A stretch of 64,000 nucleotides of DNA from Allocoleopsis franciscana PCC 7113. Lineage in GTDB: Bacteria > Cyanobacteriota > Cyanobacteriia > Cyanobacteriales > Coleofasciculaceae. Positions 25,973-35,952 of this stretch are shown one piece after another. Every line of letters begins with the position of its first letter. Position 1 is the stretch's first letter. Below the pieces are notes generated by a model. That model saw only the letters and a list, made by a program, of their open reading frames with translations. It made no database searches and was not told the DNA's origin. The DNA is taken from contig NC_019738.1 in NCBI RefSeq assembly GCF_000317515.1, positions 4,986,001 through 5,050,000 of the forward strand. The letters are read 5' to 3'. Both the position numbers and the translations under genes were made by a program.

Positions 25973-28729
25973 ATGTCAAAAACCTTAATGCAAACTACCG
26001 ATCCAGCTCATGACGTTCTGCGCTATGAACGTCAACCTCTCGATGCAATCTTTGCCCCCAAAAACGTCGCTGTGATTGGTGCGACGGAAAAAGCAGGCAG
26101 TGTTGGGCGTACTCTGTTATGGAATTTAATTAGCAATCCCTTCGGCGGAACCGTTTTCCCTGTTAATCCCAAACGACCGAGTGTTCTGGGAATCAAAGCT
26201 TATCCCAGCATTGCAGCGGTGCCTGAAACCGTCGATTTAGCCGTTGTGGTCACACCTGCCCCAACAGTGCCCGGTGTGATTGGCGAATGCGTAGCCGCCG
26301 GGGTCAAGGGAGCAATTATTATCTCGGCTGGCTTTAGGGAAGTCGGAGAACAAGGCATTCAATTAGAGCAGGACGTTCTTAAACAGGCACGTCAGGGCAG
26401 AATGCGAATTATTGGCCCGAATTGCTTGGGGGTGATGAGTCCCGTCAGTGGCCTGAATGCCACCTTTGCCAGTGCCATGGCACGACCCGGTAACGTGGGG
26501 TTCATCAGTCAAAGTGGCGCTCTGTGTACATCGATTTTGGATTGGAGTTTTCGGGAAAATGTAGGCTTCAGCGCCTTCATGTCCATCGGCTCCATGCTGG
26601 ATGTTAATTGGGGTGACCTGATTTATTACCTGGGCGACGATCCTGCCACCCACAGCATTGTGATTTACATGGAGTCCATCGGCAATGCGCGGTCATTTTT
26701 GTCCGCCGCACGGGAAGTGGCTCTGACGAAACCGATTATTGTGATTAAAGCCGGTCGGACTGAGGCCGCCGCCGCCGCTGCCGCTTCTCATACGGGGGCG
26801 CTAACCGGCAGTGATGAAGTATTAGAAGCCGCGTTTCGTCGCTGCGGCGTGTTGCGGGTCAACATGATTGACGATTTATTTAACATGGCGGAGGTATTAG
26901 CTAAAGCGCCACGCCCCAAAGGCAAACGGTTGACCATTATCACGAATGCCGGTGGCCCTGGGGTATTGGCAACCGACGCGCTGATTTCAGAAGGGGGTGA
27001 ACTGGCTCCCTTATCACCCCAAACCATGGAGGAACTCAATCAGCTATTGCCGACCCATTGGAGTCACAGTAACCCCATTGATGTTTTAGGGGATGCTGAC
27101 CCCAATCGCTATGCCAAAGCCTGCGAGATAGCTTTGAAAAATCCTGAGAGTGATGGACTGCTTGCCATCCTCACCCCACAAGCCATGACTGACCCCATCC
27201 AAACGGCGAAGCAGTTTGTGGAACGGTTGCAGGGAAGTACTCTGCCCGCAAAACCCATCCTTGCGAGTTGGATGGGGGGTGCTGAGGTGGCAGGAGGGGA
27301 AGCCATGCTCAACGAGGCGCGGATTTTCACCCTCCCTTTCCCAGATACCGCTGCCCGTGTGTTCAACTACATGTGGCGCTATGCTTATAACCTGCGGGGT
27401 ATCTACGAAACACCCGTCCTAGAAGGAGGAGCGGATGAAAAGGCTCCTGACCGAGTTCGGGCAACAGAAATTATTCAATCGATTCGAGCATCGGGTCGGA
27501 CTCTGCTGAGTGAGTTTGAATCGAAGCAGCTCCTAAAAGCCTATGGCATTCCCACGGTTGAAACTCACATTGCCCAATCGGAAGCGGAGGCGGTACAGTT
27601 AGCCCAGGAGATGGGCTACCCCGTTGTCTTGAAGCTATATTCCGAAACTATCACCCATAAAACCGATGTCGGTGGCGTGAAGCTGAACTTGGCAGATGCC
27701 GATGATGTGCGTAAAGCTTATCAGGCGATTGAGTCAGCAGTACTTCTGAAAGCTGGCGCGGAGCATTTCTTGGGTGTGACGGTGCAGCGGATGTTGAAGC
27801 TGGACGGCTATGAACTGATCCTCGGCAGTAGTCCTGATCCCCAGTTTGGGCCAGTCCTCTTGTTTGGCACTGGTGGGCAGTTGGTCGAAGTCTTTAAAGA
27901 CCGAGCTTTGGGGTTACCGCCGCTGAATACAACCTTGGCACGGCGGATGATGGAACAAACAAAAATCTACACGGCTCTCAAAGGTGTGCGTGGACGAGCG
28001 CCTGTGGATTTGGCCATGTTAGAGCAATTACTGATTCAGTTTAGTCAGCTTGTGGTTGAACAACGCTGGATTAAGGAGATTGATATCAACCCCTTACTCG
28101 CTTCTGCTGACGGGTTAATGGCTCTGGATGCGCGTGTGGTGTTACATAGCCTGGATGTACCGGAGGACAAACTCCCTCAGGCGGCGATTCGTCCCTATCC
28201 GATTCAGTATGTGTCTGACTGGACGATGAAGAATGGCACATCGATCAAAATTCGCCCGATTCGCCCAGAGGATGAACCCCTGGTGGTTAAATTCCACGAA
28301 AATCTATCGGAAGAAAGTATTTATTCTCGTTACTTTCACTTAATGAAGCTGCAAACGCGAGTGGCTCACGATCGACTCTCCCGGATTTGTTTCATTGACT
28401 ACGATCGCGAACTTGCCCTAGTGGCGGATTATAAAGACCCCGCAACGGGCGAACATCACCTTCTCGGTTTCGGTCGCTTGAGCAAATTGCATGGCAGGGA
28501 TGAAGCTGAGTTTTCGATGTTGATTGGCGATCGCTTCCAGTGTAAAGGGTTGGGTACGGAGTTCTTGCGTCGTCTGATCGAAATCGCCAAAGACGAGCAA
28601 TTGCAATACATCACGGCTGAGATTCTATCTGAAAATCGAGCCATGCAGCACGTTTGTCAAAAACTTGGCTTTCGTCTTGAACCCACCTCTGAGCCATCAA
28701 TCATGAAAGTAGTTTACGAGTTGCGCTAA
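25973..28729 (+). CDS. NDP-forming acyl-CoA synthetase fused to GNAT acetyltransferase
   Basis: This 918-residue fusion begins with a CoA-binding domain ([20 protein letters not shown], about residues 26-150), then two succinyl-CoA-ligase-like domains ([36 protein letters not shown]), an ATP-grasp half ([22 protein letters not shown], about 500-720) and a C-terminal GNAT domain (about 755-918; [29 protein letters not shown]). The phosphohistidine region [12 protein letters not shown] is present. This is the layout of Pat-type protein lysine acetyltransferases and of ADP-forming acetate-CoA ligases. It could make acyl-CoA, acylate proteins, or both. Length is full. Confidence 0.92.
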   Translation: MSKTLMQTTDPAHDVLRYERQPLDAIFAPKNVAVIGATEKAGSVGRTLLWNLISNPFGGTVFPVNPKRPSVLGIKAYPSIAAVPETVDLAVVVTPAPTVPGVIGECVAAGVKGAIIISAGFREVGEQGIQLEQDVLKQARQGRMRIIGPNCLGVMSPVSGLNATFASAMARPGNVGFISQSGALCTSILDWSFRENVGFSAFMSIGSMLDVNWGDLIYYLGDDPATHSIVIYMESIGNARSFLSAAREVALTKPIIVIKAGRTEAAAAAAASHTGALTGSDEVLEAAFRRCGVLRVNMIDDLFNMAEVLAKAPRPKGKRLTIITNAGGPGVLATDALISEGGELAPLSPQTMEELNQLLPTHWSHSNPIDVLGDADPNRYAKACEIALKNPESDGLLAILTPQAMTDPIQTAKQFVERLQGSTLPAKPILASWMGGAEVAGGEAMLNEARIFTLPFPDTAARVFNYMWRYAYNLRGIYETPVLEGGADEKAPDRVRATEIIQSIRASGRTLLSEFESKQLLKAYGIPTVETHIAQSEAEAVQLAQEMGYPVVLKLYSETITHKTDVGGVKLNLADADDVRKAYQAIESAVLLKAGAEHFLGVTVQRMLKLDGYELILGSSPDPQFGPVLLFGTGGQLVEVFKDRALGLPPLNTTLARRMMEQTKIYTALKGVRGRAPVDLAMLEQLLIQFSQLVVEQRWIKEIDINPLLASADGLMALDARVVLHSLDVPEDKLPQAAIRPYPIQYVSDWTMKNGTSIKIRPIRPEDEPLVVKFHENLSEESIYSRYFHLMKLQTRVAHDRLSRICFIDYDRELALVADYKDPATGEHHLLGFGRLSKLHGRDEAEFSMLIGDRFQCKGLGTEFLRRLIEIAKDEQLQYITAEILSENRAMQHVCQKLGFRLEPTSEPSIMKVVYELR

Positions 28730-28858
28730 TCCTGCCGAATTAGGTGTAACTTAGGTGACTGAGGGGGTGTGAATAAGTATATTTTCCTAGTGACTTTCCT
28801 CAGTCCCCTTGACCACGAACAAACGACGAATAGAATAAGGGATTCTAGGGTACAGACC

Positions 28859-29473
28859 ATGATGAAAGCAGCAGACATCATGACCAAGGATGTAGTCACC
28901 ATTCGCGGTGCGGCGACAGTGGCTCAGGCCGTAGATTTGATGAAACAGAAGGGCTTACGAGCCTTAATTGTGGAGCGCCGCCACGACCAAGATGCCTACG
29001 GGATTGTGACCGAGACCGATATTGTATACAAAGTGGCAGCGTTTGGCAAAGACCCCAAGACGGTACGGGTTTACGAAATTATGACAAAGCCCTGCATTGT
29101 GGTCAATCCTGACCTCGGTGTGGAATATGTAGCGCGATTGTTTGCCAATAGCGGCATCCGACGCGCTCCGGTGATCACAGATAAATTGCTCGGCATTATT
29201 TCAGTAACCGATATTCTCACCAAGAGTGACTTCGTGGAGCAACCCAAAGAAGTTGTCTTTGCGGACAAAATCCAGGAGGCCATTGAGAACGCACGCACCA
29301 TTTGTACCCAGAAAGGGGCGGCTTCTCCGGAATGTGCGGCGGCTTGGGATGCTGTGGAGGAGATGCAAGCGGAAGCGGCACATCAACGAGCCAAGAAGGT
29401 TGACAAAACAGCCTTTGATGAGTATTGCGAGGAATATCCAGAGGCACTAGAAGCTCGAATTTATGACAATTAA
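28859..29473 (+). CDS. CBS-CP12 fusion protein
   Basis: About 204 residues from ATG 28859 (or 28862); the GTG at 28769 would add 30 residues without family support. Residues 1-125 are a CBS pair (AADIMTKDVVTI, VYEIMTKPCIVV), a module that usually binds AMP/ATP. Residues about 140-204 are a CP12-like tail with the AWDAVEEMQAEAAHQ core. CP12 redox-tethers GAPDH and phosphoribulokinase of the Calvin cycle. The N-terminal CP12 cysteine pair is present (Cys149, Cys159); of the C-terminal pair only Cys190 remains, and the partner position is Ala199 (EAR instead of ECR). The family suggests an adenylate-sensing regulator of carbon fixation, likely at phosphoribulokinase. Confidence 0.9.
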   Translation: MMKAADIMTKDVVTIRGAATVAQAVDLMKQKGLRALIVERRHDQDAYGIVTETDIVYKVAAFGKDPKTVRVYEIMTKPCIVVNPDLGVEYVARLFANSGIRRAPVITDKLLGIISVTDILTKSDFVEQPKEVVFADKIQEAIENARTICTQKGAASPECAAAWDAVEEMQAEAAHQRAKKVDKTAFDEYCEEYPEALEARIYDN

Positions 29474-29509
29474 TGGTATTTGGCTCAATCACAGCTACCA
29501 ATAAAGATG

Positions 29510-29566
29510 GGTAATAGGTAATAGGTAATGGAAAAAAAGTTTACTCATTACTCATTACTTATTCCC
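29510..29566. repeat. heptamer repeats in inverted arrangement (3' of dtd)
   Basis: GGTAATA-GGTAATA-GGTAATG (29510-29530) faces CATTACT-CATTACT-TATTCCC (29546-29566), so the RNA can fold into a hairpin. The same heptamer recurs on the other side of dtd at 30103-30124. Confidence 0.8.
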
Positions 29567-29600
29567 TGATTTTAATCACCTTACCAAAGCTAGAAATCCC

Positions 29601-30056
29601 CTAATCATGCTCTCGTTCTAAAAGTAGCGTCACAGGGCCATCATTTTCAATGGAGACTTGCATCATGGCTCCAAACTGTCCTGTTTCTACTCGTAAACCA
29701 CTTTGCCGTAACGTCTCAACAAACTTATCGTAGAGCTGTTGTGCGACATCAGGCGCGGCTGACTGAGAGAAGGAAGGGCGGCGTCCTTTACGACAGTCAC
29801 CGTAGAGAGTAAACTGACTGACGACTAAGAGTTCACCTCCAATCTCCTGAACCGATTTTTCCCAACGGTCAGCAATACTTTCATCACCCGGAAATAGCCG
29901 TAAATCCAGGCATTTTCGCGCCATCCAGTTGAGTTCTGTTTCGGTATCTGTGTTGGCAATCCCTACCAAGAGATTCAATCCTTTCCCGATTTTGCCAATC
30001 ACGACATTGCCGACTTGTACTTGAGAAGATTTAACTCGTTGGATGATAACACGCAT
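29601..30056 (-). CDS. dtd: D-aminoacyl-tRNA deacylase
   Basis: This 151-residue enzyme hydrolyses D-aminoacyl-tRNA (and Gly-tRNAAla) as a translation proofreading step. It starts at [15 protein letters not shown], the usual DTD opening; an upstream in-frame codon at 30074 would add six unsupported residues. The active-site motif SQFTLYGD (around residue 77) and the second motif near the C-terminus, [18 protein letters not shown] (GPVT follows the variant SIENDG), are present. It is flanked on both sides by the same heptamer repeat. Confidence 0.95.
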   Translation of the reverse strand: MRVIIQRVKSSQVQVGNVVIGKIGKGLNLLVGIANTDTETELNWMARKCLDLRLFPGDESIADRWEKSVQEIGGELLVVSQFTLYGDCRKGRRPSFSQSAAPDVAQQLYDKFVETLRQSGLRVETGQFGAMMQVSIENDGPVTLLLEREHD

Positions 30057-30102
30057 AAAACTTACGTTCTGCACTAATCAAAGGTCAAACTATGTAATTT
30101 TC

Positions 30103-30124
30103 GGTAATGGGTAATGGGTAATGG
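30103..30124. repeat. heptamer repeat (5' of dtd)
   Basis: GGTAATG repeated three times (GGTAATGGGTAATGGGTAAT core), matching the array at 29510 on the other side of dtd. Confidence 0.8.
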
Positions 30125-30160
30125 CAAGAATTTTATCCTTTATCGCTCAATAAAATACCA

Positions 30161-33100
30161 TTAAAACGGTAGCTCTATCACAAACTCTGTTCCTTGTCCA
30201 TCAGGTGAGTGATAGTATAATTCACCTTTATGTTTCTTCACCACAATAGAGTGGGAAATCGACAACCCTAAACCCGTACCCTTGCCAATGGGTTTGGTGG
30301 TAAAAAACGGGTCAAACACACGCAGATTAACATTTTCTGGAATACCAATACCATTGTCGGCGATGCGAATCACAACCTTGTCAGTGAAGGGAATAGGAAA
30401 TTGACCCTTAGCAATTGAGCAGGGGGAGTGGGTTATTGGGCATTGACCCTGAGAATTTTGACTGTTTCCTGTTCTTTTCCGGCTGCTCAAAACTTGCGTA
30501 CAAATCCGAATTTGAGGAGTTAGAGAAGCATCTTTTTTCATCCTGCATTCAAGGGCATCAATGGCATTACTCAAAATATTGATAAATACCTGATTTAGCT
30601 CACTAGGGTAGCAATCCACCAAGGGAAGGCTACCGAATTCTTTAATCACCTGAATTGCCGCTCGACTGGACTGTTCTCTCAAACGGTTTTGCAAAATCAT
30701 CAAGGTATTATCAATTCCCTGATGAAGGTCAACTTTCTTGCGTTCAGCTTCATCAAGACGCGAGAAGTTCCGCAGAGATAGGACAATTTCTTGAATGCGC
30801 GAGGCTCCTTTTTGCATGGAACGCAGCAATTTGGGAAAATCTTCTTTAATAAAATCTAGGTCGATCGCGACAATCTCGTTTTCGATTTCGGCAGGAGGCG
30901 TCGGATAGTACTTTTGGTAAAGAGAAATCAGATTCAGTAGGTCATCGGTATATCCCAGCGCTGGGGCAACATTGCAGGAGATAAAGCTGGTGGGATTGTT
31001 AATTTCATGGGCAACACCCGCCACGAGTTGACCCAAACTCGCCATTTTTTCAGTTTGCACTAACTGAGTTTGGGCGTTTTTCAGGTCGTGTAGTGCGATT
31101 AACAGTTGCTTGGCTCGTTTCCGTTCTCGCGCTTCACTTCGCCGCAGGTTCTCTTCAACTCGCTTGCGTTCCAGGAGTTCTGTTTGCGCTTGTTCAAAGA
31201 GGGTGGATTGCTGGATAGCGATCGCTAATTGTACAGAAAGCTGGCTGAGACACTCGATCTCAAAGGAGTCCCACGCCCTGGAATCCCTACAGTGATGAGC
31301 AATCAGCAGTCCCCATAATGTTTCTCCTTGCAATAGAGGAACCACCAGGTTGGCTTTAACCTCTAACTGGCTGAGGAGATCGATATGGCACTGCCTCAAA
31401 TCCGCCTGATGAATATTATCGACCGCTCGAATCCGACCTTGTTGATATTGGGAGGTATAGTTTTGGGCAAAGCAGTTGTCTTGAATGTCCAGTCCGAACA
31501 GGGGTGTCCAATCCTCGCCAACGGACTCAACCGCTATCACCCCACTCCAATCCGGGTAAAAGCGGTAAATGACTGTTCGATCTGTTTGGAGAAACTGCCG
31601 CACTTCCTCCACTGCCGTTGTTAGGACTTCTTTTAGGTTCAGGGTGCGGCGAATACGCGATCGCATCGCCCCTACCAAGTGCTCTCGCAACACTTGCTGC
31701 CTTAATGCTGCTTCTGCCTGTTTGAGTTCGGTGATGTCCCGGTGAACGCCGATATAATGAGTTAAAATTCCAGCGCTATTTCGCACTGGGGAGATGGAGA
31801 ATTCATTCCAAAACAAAGAGCCGTCTTTTCGGTAGTTCCGTAACACAACCCGACATTCTCGCTCCTGTTGCAGCGCTGTTCGCAGTTCAGTCAGAGCCGG
31901 TTGCTCTCGATCCGTTCCTTGCAAGAAGCGACAATTTTGACCCATCACTTCTTCTACCGAGTAACCCGTAATTCGCTCAAATCCAGGATTGGCGTAAACT
32001 AACGGATGATTAGAGTCAGTGGCATCCGTAATCACAATGCCGTTACTGGATGCTGCGATCGCTCGTTCTAGGAGGCGTAGACGATCAATGGTCTGTTGGC
32101 GCTCAGTAATATCATCTGCAATTCCTAATACATATTGGGGTCTACCAACTTCATCAAAGATCGGAATTTTTTTGACATGAAAGATGCGTTGCCCCCGATG
32201 GGTAGGAATCGGTTCTGCGGGGTTATCAATCAGCTTGCCTATTAAAAAGGCTTCTTGATCTTGAGCCTTCGAGAAATTCGCATGATCGGCTGAAAATAAA
32301 TCAGAATCAGTCTTGCCAATCACCTCATTTGCACTGTAGCCAATCAGTTCAGTCAGGGTTTTGTTCCAGAAGACAAATTGCAATTTCTGGGCCTCTTTGG
32401 CAAACACGCCCACAGGCAAATTATCCAGCAAAGAGTTGAGGAATTGTTGAGTGCGATGAAGTTCTGCTTCAGCCTGTTTGCGCTCGGTGATATCAAAAAT
32501 AACACCATCTAGACAGAGTAGTTCTCCTTTAGTTTTAAAGATACCATGCCCCTTTTCATAAACCCATCGAATGCTGCCATTCTTATGAATAATTCGGTAT
32601 TCCAAAGAGAAGGGCTGTTTAGTTCCTAAAGCATCCCGAATTGCACAATTGACCGATTCAACATCTTCCGGATAAATAATACTGGTTAAGTTTCGCTTGT
32701 AATTAGCAATAAAATCTGAAGCCGGATAACCGCTAATCCGCTCAATTTCTTGGCTAAAAAATTCTATCGTCCAATCAGCATCACACTTGCCGCGATAGAC
32801 AGCACCAGGAATATTGCTGACTAAGGTACGATATCGTGCTTCACTGCTTTGTAAGGCTGCTTCTGAATGCTTACGCTCTGTGATATCACGGGCAACGGCA
32901 TAGATTAAACCTTCTTGAAAAAAAGACACCATTGTCCAGGAAAACCACCGATAAGAACCATCTTTACCGATAAAACGGTTTTCAAATTTCAGCGAGGGAA
33001 TGCTACCATTTTTGAGTTTTTGCACCGCTCGTCGGCTAGCTTTTCGATCGTCTGGATGAACCAATTTAAGAATAGGTTGGTTGAGCAGCTCGGAGATTGT

Positions 33101-33775
33101 ATAGCCAAGGGTGGTTTCCCAAACCGGATTCAATTGCTTGAAATAGCCATCAACACCCGCAATACAGAGTAAATCGAGGGAAAGGGTAAAAAAACGCTGT
33201 TCTTCTTGGCTGACGAATTCTTGTTGTGACGGTTGAGGTTCAGGTGGATCAATCACCTCTGGAAGATCGGAAATTACACACTGATATTCCTCTTGATTTC
33301 TCAACAAAGCTTCTCGCATTTTTTGATGGGCAACAGAGGCGATCGCGTCCCGTCTGGCGATTGCATAACGTAAGGAATTCATCAAGGGAATATGGCTTAG
33401 TTTCCCTTTCTTCCAAAAATCTTGTACTCCGGCACTAAGGCATTGGAGAGCGAGCGTTTGATCATCGTCTTCTATGATCACAATAATGGCAGGACACGCC
33501 CCGTTTTTGGGAGAGCTAATGTATTCGTGAACTCTAGCAAGGGGATGTAGATCATTACGTTCAGGAAGTGATAAATCGAATAAAACAACATCGAAATTCT
33601 CCTGACTCAACGCTTCTATCGTTTCAGTGATACTCTTAACATGGGTTAAGAGTATATTTTCTCCTTGAGCTTCTAGAAGTACCTCTTGAAGCCGTTGTGC
33701 CTCAGTTAGGTTGTCTTCAACCAGGAGAACTCTGAAAGCATCACGGTTGAGCGTTGGCTTCAGCGTTGATGTCAT
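30161..33775 (-). CDS. hybrid sensor histidine kinase: REC-PAS-PAS-PAS-LOV-GAF-HisKA-HATPase
   Basis: This 1204-residue soluble kinase starts with a receiver (Asp67 in VVLFDLSLPE). PAS domains lie at about 190-305, 312-435 and 440-560. The fourth PAS (about 570-690) has the LOV signature GQNCRFLQG with Cys615 and NYRKDGSLFWN, but the usual Gln of IGVQ is His (YIGVHRDIT). The GAF (about 697-860) has DNCF (Cys768) and, 28 residues on, CHIDLL (Cys796), the spacing of DXCF cyanobacteriochromes such as TePixJ. A HisKA with His923 (GVAHEINNP) and an HATPase with DNGIGIP and GKGTGLGLSIS complete it. It could sense blue light through flavin and another colour through a bilin; chromophore binding is inferred. 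No output regulator adjoins it. Confidence 0.92.
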   Translation of the reverse strand: MTSTLKPTLNRDAFRVLLVEDNLTEAQRLQEVLLEAQGENILLTHVKSITETIEALSQENFDVVLFDLSLPERNDLHPLARVHEYISSPKNGACPAIIVIIEDDDQTLALQCLSAGVQDFWKKGKLSHIPLMNSLRYAIARRDAIASVAHQKMREALLRNQEEYQCVISDLPEVIDPPEPQPSQQEFVSQEEQRFFTLSLDLLCIAGVDGYFKQLNPVWETTLGYTISELLNQPILKLVHPDDRKASRRAVQKLKNGSIPSLKFENRFIGKDGSYRWFSWTMVSFFQEGLIYAVARDITERKHSEAALQSSEARYRTLVSNIPGAVYRGKCDADWTIEFFSQEIERISGYPASDFIANYKRNLTSIIYPEDVESVNCAIRDALGTKQPFSLEYRIIHKNGSIRWVYEKGHGIFKTKGELLCLDGVIFDITERKQAEAELHRTQQFLNSLLDNLPVGVFAKEAQKLQFVFWNKTLTELIGYSANEVIGKTDSDLFSADHANFSKAQDQEAFLIGKLIDNPAEPIPTHRGQRIFHVKKIPIFDEVGRPQYVLGIADDITERQQTIDRLRLLERAIAASSNGIVITDATDSNHPLVYANPGFERITGYSVEEVMGQNCRFLQGTDREQPALTELRTALQQERECRVVLRNYRKDGSLFWNEFSISPVRNSAGILTHYIGVHRDITELKQAEAALRQQVLREHLVGAMRSRIRRTLNLKEVLTTAVEEVRQFLQTDRTVIYRFYPDWSGVIAVESVGEDWTPLFGLDIQDNCFAQNYTSQYQQGRIRAVDNIHQADLRQCHIDLLSQLEVKANLVVPLLQGETLWGLLIAHHCRDSRAWDSFEIECLSQLSVQLAIAIQQSTLFEQAQTELLERKRVEENLRRSEARERKRAKQLLIALHDLKNAQTQLVQTEKMASLGQLVAGVAHEINNPTSFISCNVAPALGYTDDLLNLISLYQKYYPTPPAEIENEIVAIDLDFIKEDFPKLLRSMQKGASRIQEIVLSLRNFSRLDEAERKKVDLHQGIDNTLMILQNRLREQSSRAAIQVIKEFGSLPLVDCYPSELNQVFINILSNAIDALECRMKKDASLTPQIRICTQVLSSRKRTGNSQNSQGQCPITHSPCSIAKGQFPIPFTDKVVIRIADNGIGIPENVNLRVFDPFFTTKPIGKGTGLGLSISHSIVVKKHKGELYYHSPDGQGTEFVIELPF

Positions 33776-34486
33776 AATGGCTAATTCTCAGAATTAGGTA
33801 GATAGCAAGTACACGATTAAACTTAACTGGCTAAAAAATTTGGAGGAAGTCTTACTGCTAGAATCTCCGTGCACCCCTACAACGTAATAATTTTTACGCT
33901 TCAAAGCTCAATCTATAAGGCTGAATTGACTACTCTTCGGGAAGTTGTGTCAGTCAATCAGCACCTCAAGTTTATTATTTCCCTAAACTTAAATCGCCTT
34001 CTTATCGGTTGGCTGTCTCCATAGCTTCATTCGTTCCCTTGATGGGTTTTAAATAAAGCAACTGTCAGCTATATAAAGCATTTTAAATTTCGACTCTCCT
34101 AGAAAGAGCCAGTTACTGTAGACGACCCCTAACAAACGTCTGTTCAAATCTTATCCTCTGTTTATACTCTTGTACTAGACCCCCTCAAAAAATAAGTGTT
34201 TCGGTGCTGAGTATTCAGGAACACAATCGAGGGAGGAGGGATAGGAGATCTGATCCTGTAATATACTGCTTTAGATATAAGTTATTAAGCGAATAGAATG
34301 CTAATAATAACTCGATTTTGGGGTTGTTAACTTTCCGATGACTGTCGGACAAGGTTGGAAAAAGTTAGCTCAATTTAGGATGACTATTCTGGGATTATGA
34401 TGGATTCTCAGTTAAATTGAGCCAATATACCGGCTGTAGGGACACACAGATGTACGTCCCTACAAGGCCAAACGCAGGACTAAAAA
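33776..34486. other. 711-bp spacer upstream of the photoreceptor-like kinase
   Basis: No gene is seen. It should carry the kinase promoter. The only distinct structure is the palindromic repeat at 34435-34464. Confidence 0.4.
34435..34464. repeat. GTAGGGAC palindromic repeat
   Basis: TGTAGGGAC (34435-34443) and GTCCCTACA (34456-34464) form a nine-bp stem at the 3' side of the CobW gene. The TGTAGGG termini resemble those at 6265 and 37422. Confidence 0.65.
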
Positions 34487-35617
34487 TTATCTTCCAAACC
34501 CCTTACCACGATTGGGGGACGGTAAACAAACGCATTTTTCAATTTGCGTCCGCAACGTCTGGTGATCCAAATCCTGACCAATCAGAACCAGTTGGCTTTT
34601 CTTGGGCTTATCGTTCCATTCATCATCTTCAATCGTGAACCGCTTACCACTGAGGTGGAAGATATGGCGATGCGGACTCTCATCAAACCACAGAATTCCC
34701 TTCGCCCGGAAAACATTGGACGGTAACTGATTGTCGAGGAAATACTGAAACTTCCGGATAGCAAGAGGCTTATCACTTTCAAAAGAAAGCGAGGTAAATC
34801 CATCATTTTCTAGGTGATTGGAATGATGATGATGGTCATGGTCATGGTCATGGTCATGGTCATGATGATGATGCTCATGCTCACAATCCGGGCCATGCTC
34901 ATGGTCGTGATGCTCATGGTCATGATGCTCATGAGCCTGCTCCGTTGCTTCTGACCCAAAATACTTATCCGTTTCAAACAGACCGACACTGAGAATTAAA
35001 GGCAAGGGTACCTGAGATTTGGTCGTGCGGAGAATTCGCGCACCGGCTTTGATTTCGCGAATCCTAACCTCTAGGGCATCGACAGCCGCTTCATCCACCA
35101 GGTCTACTTTATTCAAGAGAATGATGTCACCATAAGCAATCTGGCTATAGGCAGCTTCACTGTTAAATAAATCCAGACTGAAATTTTCGCAATCCACCAC
35201 CGTGACGATGGAATCGAGACGAGTCAAGTCTCGCAATTCCGTCCCCAAAAAGGTCAGCGCGACAGGTAGAGGGTCAGCCAAACCCGTCGTTTCTACTACC
35301 AGATAATCAATCTTGTCTTCGCGTTCTAAGATTTTGTAGACGGCTTCTGCTAAATCATTATTAATCGTGCAGCAGATACAACCATTACTCAGTTCCACCA
35401 TGTTCTCGTCGGTGGTGACAATCAGTTCATTATCAATGCCGATTTCACCAAACTCATTCACCAGCACAGCCGTCTTCAGACCTTGCTGATTCGTCAAAAC
35501 GTGGTTGAGCAGAGTGGTCTTGCCGCTACCGAGAAAACCGGTAATGATCGTGACCGGCAAGCCATGTTTCGGGGCGTCCATTGGCTGAGATTGTTCGGAA
35601 CTAACTGCTGATTGCAT
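34487..35617 (-). CDS. CobW/P47K-family GTPase with His-rich metal-binding region
   Basis: This 376-residue G3E GTPase has the P-loop GFLGSGKT (residues 27-34), the metal-binding CICC motif in SNGCICCTINND, LVVETTGLADP, and LLNKVDLVDE (NKxD base specificity). A run of about 35 mostly His/Asp/Glu residues (about 228-265) precedes the CobW C-terminal domain. This form is typical of zinc or cobalt metallochaperones (COG0523) induced by metal starvation. The exact metal cannot be read. No Zur-type operator was found in the 335-bp upstream spacer (35618-35952), and no cobalt or zinc transporter adjoins it. Confidence 0.92.
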   Translation of the reverse strand: MQSAVSSEQSQPMDAPKHGLPVTIITGFLGSGKTTLLNHVLTNQQGLKTAVLVNEFGEIGIDNELIVTTDENMVELSNGCICCTINNDLAEAVYKILEREDKIDYLVVETTGLADPLPVALTFLGTELRDLTRLDSIVTVVDCENFSLDLFNSEAAYSQIAYGDIILLNKVDLVDEAAVDALEVRIREIKAGARILRTTKSQVPLPLILSVGLFETDKYFGSEATEQAHEHHDHEHHDHEHGPDCEHEHHHHDHDHDHDHDHHHHSNHLENDGFTSLSFESDKPLAIRKFQYFLDNQLPSNVFRAKGILWFDESPHRHIFHLSGKRFTIEDDEWNDKPKKSQLVLIGQDLDHQTLRTQIEKCVCLPSPNRGKGFGR

Positions 35618-35952
35618 AACGTCGCTGTCTGAAAGAGTCAGAATATAGAGAGAATCGCGTATAGAGGCAATTTACATCGGCGGGAGAGTTTTAGCCGAGG
35701 TCTTGCACCCCTATCCGTCAGGGATAATTTAATCCCTAGCTGATCGCCCAAGCTTCCCCAGAGGACAAAATAGAGTTCTTGTGTTCCACTAAAGTGGATT
35801 TAGGCGATTAGCTCGGAAAGTGATTTCCGGGCGGTTCTGGGCAGGAGGCTGGGCTGATTGAGAACGATGCCATATCCTCGTTTTACCAATATCCCTGCCT
35901 CCCCCATTATTGCCGATCTATCCTGAGTACTGATTTCACTTTTTACTGTGTC
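35618..35952. other. 335-bp spacer between divergent cobW-like gene and cysS
   Basis: Holds both promoters. I see no palindromic Zur or Fur-like box, T-box or other recognisable control element. Confidence 0.4.

Noticed and set aside
34800-34940. Tandem CATGGT/CATGAT-type repeats
   Set aside because: They encode the His/Asp-rich metal-binding loop of the CobW-family protein; not an independent repeat element.
35618-35952. Zur-type operator for the CobW gene
   Set aside because: No TGATAAT...ATTATCA-like palindrome is present in the spacer.
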